Part shown: piece by piece, positions 15,669-22,539 of the stretch
Position numbering within the stretch: the first letter of the stretch is position 1
How the letters are laid out: each line of letters starts with the position of its first letter
NCBI GenBank assembly: GCA_963710205.1
Contig: CAVPZG010000002.1
Span: 62,001-126,000, forward strand
Length of the DNA stretch: 64,000 nt
Reading direction: 5' to 3'
Source: Pacificimonas sp963710205
Lineage (GTDB): Bacteria; Pseudomonadota; Alphaproteobacteria; Sphingomonadales; Sphingomonadaceae
Made by a program: the position numbers and the translations under genes
The notes under the pieces: generated by a model
Seen by the model: the letters and a program-made list of their open reading frames with translations, nothing else
What the model was told of the DNA's origin: nothing
Database searches by the model: none

Positions 15669-15696
15669 TTGACATGCTGCATCGCAACATTAAGCA
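15669..15696 (+). promoter_or_regulatory. Promoter of serC
   Basis: TTGACA (15669-15674), a 16-base spacer, then TAAGCA (15691-15696). The expected start lies in the first hairpin region of the serC leader, so placement of the start and of the leader's 5' edge is approximate. Confidence 0.5.
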
Positions 15697-15697
15697 C

Positions 15698-15747
15698 GGC
15701 GTTGGGCCACGCGGTCCCAACGCCGCGCGTGCTCTCTGTAAGGAGAG
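15698..15747 (+). ncRNA. serC leader RNA motif (alphaproteobacterial cis-regulatory structure)
   Basis: Two hairpins directly upstream of serC: a 9-base-pair stem GGCGTTGGG/CCCAACGCC (15698-15706 with 15716-15724), then a small hairpin CTCTC/GAGAG (15732-15736 with 15743-15747) that includes the AAGGAG ribosome-binding site. A conserved structure of this kind upstream of serC-serA is known in alphaproteobacteria as the serC motif. The second hairpin would mask the ribosome-binding site. The ligand, if any, is not known. Confidence 0.68.
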
Positions 15748-15753
15748 AATATT

Positions 15754-16911
15754 GTGAGTAATGAACCCGCTCTGAAACCCGAGCGCCCCTATTTTTCGTC
15801 TGGGCCCACCGCCAAATTTCCCGGCTGGTCGGCGGATAAGCTGAATACCGAAGCGCTTGGGCGTTCCCACCGGTCCGCGGTGGGCAAGGCACGGCTGAAA
15901 TACGCCATCGACCTGTCGCGCGAGCTGCTGGACATTCCCGGCGATTATCTGATCGGCATCATGCCGGGGTCCGACACCGGCGCCCTGGAATGCGCCATGT
16001 GGACGATGCTGGGCGCCGGTCCGGCGACAGTCGCGGCGTGGGAAAGTTTCGGCAATGTCTGGATCCAGGACGCGGTCAAGCAACTGAAGCTGCCGAACCT
16101 GACCACGCTGGATGCGGACTATGGCGAGATTCCCGATCTGGCGTCGATCCCGCAGGACCATGACGTCGTCTTTACCTGGAACGGTACGACGTCGGGCGCG
16201 CGCATCGCCAACACCGACTGGCTGGAACCGGGACGCAAGGGCATCACGATCAACGATGCAACCTCCGCGCTGTTCGCCCAGCCGATGGACTGGCCGAAAC
16301 TGGATGCCACCACCTATAGCTGGCAGAAGGTGATGGGCTCCGAGGCCGCGCACGGCATGCTGATCCTGAGCCCCAAGGCCGTCGAGCGGATCGAAAGCTA
16401 TGACCCTGACTGGCCACTGCCAAAGCTGTTCCGCATCAAGAAGGGCGGACAACTGAATCGCGACATTTTCGAGGGCGCGACGATCAACACGCCGTCCCTG
16501 CTGGCGACCGAGGATTACATCGCCTCCTTGGAATGGGCAAAATCGATTGGCGGGCTGCCTGCCCTTCACGCCCGCGCCGACGCCAATGCGAAGATTGTGA
16601 CCGACTGGATCGAATCGACGCCGTGGCTGCGCAACATGGTTCCCGATCCGGCGCAGCGCACGAACACCGGCGTCTGCATGGTGTTTCAGGGCGACTGGTA
16701 CGAATCGCTGGACGCGGACGCGCAGGCCGCCGTGCCGAAGACCATCGCCAAAATGCTGGAAGCGCGCGATGTCGGCTATGATTTCAATGGCTATCGCGAT
16801 GCGCCGCCGTCGCTGCGCATCTGGTGCGGCTCGACCGTGGAGGAGGAGGACCTGCGCCGCCTGCTGCCGTGGATCGAGTGGGCCTATGAAGAGGTGAAGG
16901 CCAAGGGCTGA
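15754..16911 (+). CDS. serC: Phosphoserine transaminase
   Basis: 385 residues of the longer alphaproteobacterial SerC type ('YFSSGPTAKFPGW' at the N-terminus). Lys192 in 'TTYSWQKVMGSEAAHG' should bind PLP. It converts 3-phosphohydroxypyruvate to phosphoserine in serine synthesis, with SerA immediately downstream. GTG or ATG start choice is resolved by the AAGGAG at 15740-15745: the start at 15754 is the GTG in that window. A GC-rich repeat pair lies between serC and serA. Confidence 0.95.
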   Translation: MSNEPALKPERPYFSSGPTAKFPGWSADKLNTEALGRSHRSAVGKARLKYAIDLSRELLDIPGDYLIGIMPGSDTGALECAMWTMLGAGPATVAAWESFGNVWIQDAVKQLKLPNLTTLDADYGEIPDLASIPQDHDVVFTWNGTTSGARIANTDWLEPGRKGITINDATSALFAQPMDWPKLDATTYSWQKVMGSEAAHGMLILSPKAVERIESYDPDWPLPKLFRIKKGGQLNRDIFEGATINTPSLLATEDYIASLEWAKSIGGLPALHARADANAKIVTDWIESTPWLRNMVPDPAQRTNTGVCMVFQGDWYESLDADAQAAVPKTIAKMLEARDVGYDFNGYRDAPPSLRIWCGSTVEEEDLRRLLPWIEWAYEEVKAKG

Positions 16912-16918
16912 CGTCTGC

Positions 16919-17038
16919 TTTTCCCCCCTTCTTCCGGGGGGGAGGGGCCGGGGCATGCCGCTCCCGCCCCCGCAGTCGCGCCCGCCGCAGCACCGCCCCC
17001 ACCCCCTTGCCCCTCCCCCCGACCGGGAGGGAAGACGT
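16919..17038. repeat. Inverted pair of GC-rich palindromes between serC and serA (REPIN-like)
   Basis: One palindromic unit lies at about 16921-16952 (C-run, CTTCCGG, G-run, then a GGGGCCGGGG tail) and a second, oppositely tailed unit at about 16999-17033 (C-rich tail, then CCCTCCCCCC-GACC-GGGAGGG). They face each other across about 45 bases. The design matches the pairs around the DUF559 ORF, but no gene lies between them. The first unit also sits where a serC terminator would be. Confidence 0.65.
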
Positions 17039-17050
17039 CAGGAGTTTTCC

Positions 17051-18628
17051 ATGCCCAAAGTTCTCATTTCCGATTCGATGTCCCCGAAGGCCGCCGAGAT
17101 TTTCCGTGAACGCGGAATCGAGGTCGATGAAAGGACCGGCCTTTCGAAGGACGAACTGATCGCCATCATCGGCGATTATGACGGCCTGGCCGTCCGCTCC
17201 TCCACCAGGCCCGATGCCGACATCATGGATGCCGCGCCGAACCTGAAGGTCATCGGACGTGCGGGTATCGGCACGGACAATATCGACAAGGACGCCGCCA
17301 GTGCGCGCGGCATCGTTGTGATGAACACGCCCTTCGGCAACTCCATCACGACCGCGGAACACGCGATTGCGATGATGTTTGCGCTGGCGCGTCAGCTGCC
17401 CGAAGCCGACGCGTCCACGCAGGCGGGCAAATGGGAAAAGTCGAAGTTCATGGGCGTCGAGCTGACCGGCAAGACGCTCGGCCTGATCGGCGCGGGCAAT
17501 ATCGGCTCCATCGTTGCCGACCGCGCGCATGGCCTGAAAATGAAGGTGATCGCCTTCGACCCCTTCCTGACCGAGGACCGCGCGACGGATATCGGTGTCG
17601 AGAAGGCGGATCTCGATACCGTGCTGGCGCGGGCGGATTTCATCACGCTGCACACGCCGCTGACCGACCAGACGCGCAATATCCTGAGCCGCGAAAATCT
17701 GGCGAAGACCAAGCCCGGCGTCCGCATCGTCAACTGTGCGCGCGGCGGGCTGATCGACGAGGCGGCGCTGAAGGACATGCTCGATTCCGGCCATGTCGCG
17801 GGCGCGGCGCTGGATGTCTTCGTGGAGGAACCCGCCAAGAGCAGCCCCCTGTTCGGCACGCCCGGTTTCGTGGCGACGCCGCACCTGGGCGCCTCGACGG
17901 ACGAGGCGCAGGTGAATGTCGCCATTCAGGTCGCCGAGCAGATGGCGGATTTCCTGCTGACGGGCGCTGTCACCAATGCGCTCAACACGCCGTCCGTAAG
18001 CGCCGAGGAAGCGCCGAAGCTGAAGCCCTATATGGTGCTGGCGGAAAAGCTCGGCCTTCTCGCCGGGCAGTTGATGACCGAGGGCGTGACGCGCGTATCC
18101 GTCGAGGCGGAAGGCGCGCTGGCCGAACTCAACATGAAGCCCGTGACGGCCGCCGTTCTGGCAGGAATGCTGCGGCCGATTTCGGACAGCGTCAACATGG
18201 TCAACGCGCCCTTCATGGCGCGTGAACGCGACATCGACGTCGCCGAAGTCCGGCATGACCGGGAGGGCGATTATGCCAGCCTGCTGCGCCTGACCGTGGA
18301 AACCGCGCACGGCACACGTTCGGTCGCGGGCACATTGTTCGGTGACAATGCGCCCCGCCTGGTGGAACTGTACGGGATTCGCATGGAAGCGGAGCTGGAC
18401 GGGTCCATGCTGTTCATCGAGAATGAGGACAAGCCGGGCTTCATCGGCGCGGTCGGCTCCTCGCTGGGCGAGGCGGGCGTCAATATCGCGACCTTCAACC
18501 TGGGACGACGGACGGGCGGCAATGATGCCGTCATGCTGGTGGCTGTGGATGAGCCGATTTCCGAGCCGCTCCTCTGGAAGATATGCCAGCTCGACGGCGT
18601 CAAGAATGTGAAGGCGCTGAGCTTTTAG
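17051..18628 (+). CDS. serA: D-3-phosphoglycerate dehydrogenase
   Basis: 525 residues, the long three-domain form. The dehydrogenase core holds the NAD site 'GLIGAGNIGSIVADRA' (about 142-157), 'NCARGGLIDEAAL' and the catalytic 'TPHLGASTDEAQ' histidine. An intervening substrate-binding domain follows, then a C-terminal ACT domain ('GSMLFIENEDKPGFIGAVGSSL', about 450-525) that usually binds serine for feedback inhibition. It catalyses the first committed step of serine synthesis and should be expressed with serC. The ATG at 17051 has GGAG nearby and gives the canonical N-terminus. Confidence 0.96.
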   Translation: MPKVLISDSMSPKAAEIFRERGIEVDERTGLSKDELIAIIGDYDGLAVRSSTRPDADIMDAAPNLKVIGRAGIGTDNIDKDAASARGIVVMNTPFGNSITTAEHAIAMMFALARQLPEADASTQAGKWEKSKFMGVELTGKTLGLIGAGNIGSIVADRAHGLKMKVIAFDPFLTEDRATDIGVEKADLDTVLARADFITLHTPLTDQTRNILSRENLAKTKPGVRIVNCARGGLIDEAALKDMLDSGHVAGAALDVFVEEPAKSSPLFGTPGFVATPHLGASTDEAQVNVAIQVAEQMADFLLTGAVTNALNTPSVSAEEAPKLKPYMVLAEKLGLLAGQLMTEGVTRVSVEAEGALAELNMKPVTAAVLAGMLRPISDSVNMVNAPFMARERDIDVAEVRHDREGDYASLLRLTVETAHGTRSVAGTLFGDNAPRLVELYGIRMEAELDGSMLFIENEDKPGFIGAVGSSLGEAGVNIATFNLGRRTGGNDAVMLVAVDEPISEPLLWKICQLDGVKNVKALSF

Positions 18629-18644
18629 GGCTTTGAAGGAACAG

Positions 18645-18672
18645 CGTCATTCCGGCCTTCGCCGGAATGACG
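18645..18672. repeat. Perfect REP-type palindrome between serA and hisZ
   Basis: CGTCATTCCGGC-CTTC-GCCGGAATGACG: a perfect 12-base-pair stem with a 4-base loop. This sequence type is a well-known dispersed palindrome in proteobacterial genomes. It could act as a terminator or mRNA-stabilising hairpin for serA. A degenerate copy lies at 28996-29022. Confidence 0.85.
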
Positions 18673-18709
18673 GTTTGTGTTGGATGAGGTTCTGAATAAA
18701 GACCGCATC

Positions 18710-19828
18710 ATGACCAGTCCCGACCCCATCGCTCTCGGCCTGCTGCCGGAAGGTTTCCACGACCGGCTGTTCCCGCGCGCCGGGTCCGCCGTGCGCCTGA
18801 CGACCGACATGCTGGAGGCAATCCGGCCGCACGGCTATGACCGCGTCGCGCCGCCGCTCGTGGAGTTCGAGGACAGTCTGGTCAGCCGCCTCGCGGGCAG
18901 CGCGCAGCTCGATCTGCTGCGCCTCATCGACCCGCTGTCGCAGCGCACGCTGGCGCTTCGCCCCGATATTACCGCCCAGGTCGGGCGCATCGCCGCGACG
19001 CGCCTTGCGCATCGTCCGCGCCCGCTCAGGCTTTCCTATGCCGGGCCCGTGCTGCGCGTGCGGGCATCGCAGACGGGACGCGCGCGCGAATCGCTCCAGT
19101 TGGGCGCCGAGCTGATCGGCAGCGATCATGTGCGTGCCGTCAGCGAAATCCTGATGGTCGCGCTCGACGCGCTGAAGGCGGCGGGCTGCACGACGCTTTC
19201 CGTCGATCTCACCCTGCCGTCCCTGGTCGACGACCTGGCGGCCGGGGTCTGGCCGGTCGCGAATCTGGAGGCGGTGCGAACCGCGCTAGATGGCAAGGAC
19301 AAGGCTGCGCTGGTCGCGGCCGGCGGTGACGCCTATGCGCCGCTGATCGATGCCGCCGGACCGGCCCCGCGCGCGATCGCCGCCCTTCGAGAAGCGGCGC
19401 TTGGCGCGCATTATGATGCCCGCATCGACGCCGTGGAATCGCTCGCCGCGCTGGCCGGCAGGTCGGCGCGCGTGACGCTTGACCCGACAGAGCGCCAGGG
19501 TTTCGAATATCAGACCTGGGCCGGGTTCAGTCTGTTCGCGGACGAGATACCCGCCGAAATCGGCCGCGGCGGCACCTATACGATCCGGCACCCCGACGGA
19601 ACGGAAGAGAGCGCCGTCGGCTTTTCGCTTTACCTCGATGCGCTGGTCGATGCGGGTCATGGCCATCTGGAAACACCGCGCATCTTCCTGCCGCTGGACA
19701 GCGACGCCTCTGTCGGGGTGAAGCTGCGCGCGGAAGGCTGGGTGACGGTCGCGGCTCTGTCTGAAGCCGACTCCGCCTCGGCAAATGCCTGCACGCACAT
19801 CTGGGCCGGTGAGCCCGTGCCTTTATGA
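18710..19828 (+). CDS. hisZ: ATP phosphoribosyltransferase regulatory subunit HisZ
   Basis: 372 residues related to the catalytic core of histidyl-tRNA synthetase: 'LLPEGFHDRLFPRAG' at the N-terminus, 'FEDSL...LIDPLSQRTLALRPDITAQVGRIAATRL' region (motif 2-like), and the shortened C-terminal half with 'FSLFADEIPAEIGRGGTY'. No anticodon-binding domain follows, which separates HisZ from HisS. It partners the short form of HisG in the first step of histidine synthesis; hisG is not in this window. The hisZ stop overlaps the next small gene's ATG by 4 bases. Confidence 0.9.
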   Translation: MTSPDPIALGLLPEGFHDRLFPRAGSAVRLTTDMLEAIRPHGYDRVAPPLVEFEDSLVSRLAGSAQLDLLRLIDPLSQRTLALRPDITAQVGRIAATRLAHRPRPLRLSYAGPVLRVRASQTGRARESLQLGAELIGSDHVRAVSEILMVALDALKAAGCTTLSVDLTLPSLVDDLAAGVWPVANLEAVRTALDGKDKAALVAAGGDAYAPLIDAAGPAPRAIAALREAALGAHYDARIDAVESLAALAGRSARVTLDPTERQGFEYQTWAGFSLFADEIPAEIGRGGTYTIRHPDGTEESAVGFSLYLDALVDAGHGHLETPRIFLPLDSDASVGVKLRAEGWVTVAALSEADSASANACTHIWAGEPVPL

Positions 19829-19959
19829 CCGAGGATGAGGCAGAGGAACTGCGCGCGGAGGCCTTCCGTGCCGCGGCCTTCGCCAAGGTCGCGCTGTTCG
19901 TCGCCGTTATCGGGCTTGCCCTTGCGATCCTTGGCCTCTTCCTGCCGTTATCGCGATGA
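19825..19959 (+). CDS. 44-residue single-span membrane peptide between hisZ and the CPT-like gene
   Basis: The ATG overlaps the hisZ stop (ATGA) and the TGA overlaps the next ATG (ATGA), so a translated peptide is very likely. The N-terminal half is charged and acidic ('MTEDEAEELRAEAFRAAAF') and the C-terminal half is one hydrophobic helix ('VALFVAVIGLALAILGLFLP'). No family is recognised. Double coupling between two cytoplasmic-enzyme genes suggests co-expression, but gives no function. Confidence 0.7.
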   Translation: MTEDEAEELRAEAFRAAAFAKVALFVAVIGLALAILGLFLPLSR

Positions 19960-20510
19960 GCCAGCCGAAGCTCATCCTGTTAAACGGAGCCACCTCAGCT
20001 GGGAAAACAAGCCTTGCCCGGCGTCTGCAGGCGCAGCTTCCGGGCTTGTGGCTGAATGCCAGTATAGACGATTTTATCAATATGATGCCCCTCGGTCTGC
20101 GGGACGACGCAGACGGGATCAAAATCGTGAAGAATGACGACGCCGAGACGGTGCACCTGGAATTTGGACCTGCCGGTTTTGCGATGATTCAAGCCTTTCA
20201 TCGCGCCGCGGTTGCTATGACGGCAAAGGCAAACGTCATTGTCGACCATGTGATGTTCGATCCCCGCTTTTGGCCGGATTGGCAAAGTGCCGCTGGCCTG
20301 ATTCCAAGTCTGGTTGTCGGCGTTCACTGCGAGTTGCCGGTACTGGAGCGCCGCGAGCAGGAGCGCGGCGACAGAATGATCGGTCAGGCGCGGGCGCAAG
20401 TTGATCGCGTTCACAGAGGGTTGGCTTATGATCTTGAGGTTGACACAACCAACTCATCGCCCAGCGACTGCGCCAAGAAGATATTGGACCTGATGCGCCC
20501 TCGGCTCTAG
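19956..20510 (+). CDS. Chloramphenicol phosphotransferase-like P-loop kinase
   Basis: 184 residues. A Walker A motif 'LLNGATSAGKTSLARRL' at residues 7-23 and the following text ('ASIDDFINMMP', 'VIVDHVMFDPRFW', 'LERREQERGDRMIGQA') fit the CPT-like family of P-loop kinases, which includes the Streptomyces chloramphenicol 3-O-phosphotransferase. Substrates of most members are unknown, so antibiotic resistance should not be assumed. Base composition is visibly less GC-rich than hisZ or purA on either side, suggesting recent acquisition, yet the start is fused to the upstream small gene by an ATGA overlap. Confidence 0.78.
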   Translation: MSQPKLILLNGATSAGKTSLARRLQAQLPGLWLNASIDDFINMMPLGLRDDADGIKIVKNDDAETVHLEFGPAGFAMIQAFHRAAVAMTAKANVIVDHVMFDPRFWPDWQSAAGLIPSLVVGVHCELPVLERREQERGDRMIGQARAQVDRVHRGLAYDLEVDTTNSSPSDCAKKILDLMRPRL

Positions 20511-20555
20511 GCAGGCGCACGGCCCTTTTCATTCAGCCGTAGAGAGTTTCCCAAG

Positions 20556-21845
20556 ATGACCAACGTTACCGTGATCGGCGCGCAGTGGGGCGACGAGGGC
20601 AAGGGCAAGATTGTCGACTGGCTGTCGGCGCGCGCCGATGTGGTCGTCCGCTTTCAGGGCGGGCACAATGCCGGACACACGCTGGTCGTCGACGGGAATG
20701 TCTACAAACTCAGCCTGCTGCCCTCCGGCATCGTGCGCGGGACGCTCAGCGTAATCGGCAACGGCGTCGTGCTCGACCCCTGGGCGCTGGACGCGGAGAT
20801 CGAGAAATTGCGCGCGCAAGGGGTGACCATCACGCCGAATGAGTTGCGGCTGAGCGAGACCTGCCCGCTGATCCTGCCGTTTCACAGCGACCTCGATGGT
20901 CTGCGCGAGGATGCATCGGGGTCGGGCAAGATCGGCACGACGCGGCGCGGGATCGGTCCCGCCTATGAGGACAAGGCGGGCAGGCGGGCACTGCGCGTGT
21001 GCGACCTTGCCGACCTGAGCCGGATCGGGCCGCAGCTCGACCGCATCGAGGCGCATCACAATGCCCTGCGGGCCGGGTTCGGCGTCGATCCTATCGACCG
21101 GAATGCCCTGGTTGCCGAGCTGGAGAAGATCGCACCGAAGGTCCTGCCCTATGCGGGGCCGGTGTGGCGCGACCTCAACGAAGCGCGGTCGGATGGCCGG
21201 AGAATCCTGTTCGAGGGGGCACAGGGCGTGCTGCTGGATGTCGACCACGGGACCTATCCCTTCGTCACCAGTTCCAACACGGTCAGCGGGACGGCGGCGT
21301 CGGGTTCCGGTCTGGGACCGTGCGCGGCGGGCTATGTGCTCGGTATCGTCAAGGCCTATACGACGCGCGTCGGTTCCGGACCCTTTCCGAGCGAACTTGA
21401 CGATGCGGATGGTCAGAAGCTTGGCGAACGCGGCCATGAATTCGGCACCGTGACCGGCCGCCAGCGCCGCTGCGGCTGGTTCGACGCGGCGCTCGTGCGC
21501 CAGTCGATCGCGGTTTCGGGGGTCAGCGGCATCGCGCTGACCAAGCTGGATGTGCTGGATACCTTTCCCAACCTCAGGATCTGCACTGGCTACCGCGTCG
21601 ACGGCCGGACCTATGACTATCTGCCCGCCAGCGCGCAGGCGCAGCAGGTGGCGGAGCCGATCTATGAGGAATTCGAAGGCTGGGAAGGCACCACGGCGGG
21701 CGCGCGGAGCTGGAACGACCTGCCCGCGCAGGCAATCAAATATGTCCGCCGTATCGAGGAACTGGTCGGCTGTCCCGTTGCGCTCGTGTCGACCAGCCCG
21801 GAGCGCGAGGACACGATTCTGGTAACGGACCCGTTCGCGGGTTAA
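20556..21845 (+). CDS. purA: Adenylosuccinate synthetase
   Basis: 429 residues, full length. The GTP-binding and catalytic N-terminus 'VIGAQWGDEGKGKIVDWL' (Asp and Lys of the active site), 'FQGGHNAGHTLV' with the catalytic His, 'GTTRRGIGPAYEDKAGRRALRV' and 'FEGAQGVLLDVDHGTYPFVTSSNTV' regions are all present. It joins IMP and aspartate on the way to AMP. Its TAA overlaps the stop of the convergent TetR gene by 3 bases, so there is no room for a separate terminator. Confidence 0.97.
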   Translation: MTNVTVIGAQWGDEGKGKIVDWLSARADVVVRFQGGHNAGHTLVVDGNVYKLSLLPSGIVRGTLSVIGNGVVLDPWALDAEIEKLRAQGVTITPNELRLSETCPLILPFHSDLDGLREDASGSGKIGTTRRGIGPAYEDKAGRRALRVCDLADLSRIGPQLDRIEAHHNALRAGFGVDPIDRNALVAELEKIAPKVLPYAGPVWRDLNEARSDGRRILFEGAQGVLLDVDHGTYPFVTSSNTVSGTAASGSGLGPCAAGYVLGIVKAYTTRVGSGPFPSELDDADGQKLGERGHEFGTVTGRQRRCGWFDAALVRQSIAVSGVSGIALTKLDVLDTFPNLRICTGYRVDGRTYDYLPASAQAQQVAEPIYEEFEGWEGTTAGARSWNDLPAQAIKYVRRIEELVGCPVALVSTSPEREDTILVTDPFAG

Positions 21846-22435
21846 CCGCCGACGACGGCCAGGGTTTCCCGGACGCGGGCCAGCGCGCTTCCGGCTGGGT
21901 CGCGCTCCTCAAGCAACGCGAATGTCCCTGTCAGGGCAAAGCTGCAATGGCCATGGACCACGGCGATCAGCGAACGTGTCAGGCGGTGGACGTCTTCCGC
22001 CGTATCGTCGGGCAGCGCGCGGGCGACTTCCTCCTCGACGATCTGCGTCAACGCGGCGCGCGCGCGGGCATCGTCTTCGGGCATGGCCATGCCGTCCGGC
22101 AGACGATGGTCATAGATGGCCATCCATAGATGCCCGTTCGCCTCGGCAAAGCTGAAATAGCCGTGCACGAGCGCCGCGATACGGTCGTTGCCCGCCTGTT
22201 GGAGCGCCGCCGTCAGGTGCGCCGCCCATAGCCCGAATGTGTGCGTATTGATTGCGATCAGCAGCGCATCCAGCGATCCGAATACATTGTAGATCGTGCC
22301 GACGCTATATCCCGCCCGCTTTGCGACCTCCCGTGCGGAAAAGCGCGCAAAGCCGACTTCCGCCAGCAATTCATGCCCTTTCGCCACCAGCAGCGCGCGC
22401 AATTCCTGCGGTGTGTGATCGGATCGGCGTGCCAT
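21842..22435 (-). CDS. TetR-family transcriptional regulator
   Basis: 197 residues. The N-terminal helix-turn-helix reads 'EVGFARFSAREVAKRAGYSVGTIYNVFGS' over about residues 25-55, a clear TetR match. The C-terminal ligand domain includes 'AEANGHLWMAIYDHRLPDG', seen in TetR proteins with a WHG-type (TetR_C_25 or similar) domain. It is divergent from the DUF2339 gene, and two ATTGAAC-type dyads in the 100-base gap are its probable operators. The effector may be lipid-related given the neighbours, but this is a guess. Confidence 0.9.
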   Translation of the reverse strand: MARRSDHTPQELRALLVAKGHELLAEVGFARFSAREVAKRAGYSVGTIYNVFGSLDALLIAINTHTFGLWAAHLTAALQQAGNDRIAALVHGYFSFAEANGHLWMAIYDHRLPDGMAMPEDDARARAALTQIVEEEVARALPDDTAEDVHRLTRSLIAVVHGHCSFALTGTFALLEERDPAGSALARVRETLAVVGG

Positions 22436-22457
22436 GGGGAGACCATCTACGAATTTA

Positions 22458-22497
22458 ATTGAACAGCGTCCAATATTTTAATTGAACAGTGTGTAAT
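22458..22497. promoter_or_regulatory. Twin operators for the divergent TetR regulator
   Basis: ATTGAACAGCGTCCAAT (22458-22474) and ATTGAACAGTGTGTAAT (22481-22497), 23 bases apart. The first is an almost perfect inverted repeat (ATTGRAC-N3-GTYCAAT). The second keeps the left arm and a weaker right arm. The A/T-rich tract TTTAATTGAACAG is repeated directly. Position between the TetR start (22435) and the DUF2339 start (22540) fits repression of both directions. Confidence 0.7.
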
Positions 22498-22539
22498 TCC
22501 TCATTAGGACCGGCTGCGACTCACTGGAGACAGGTTGCG

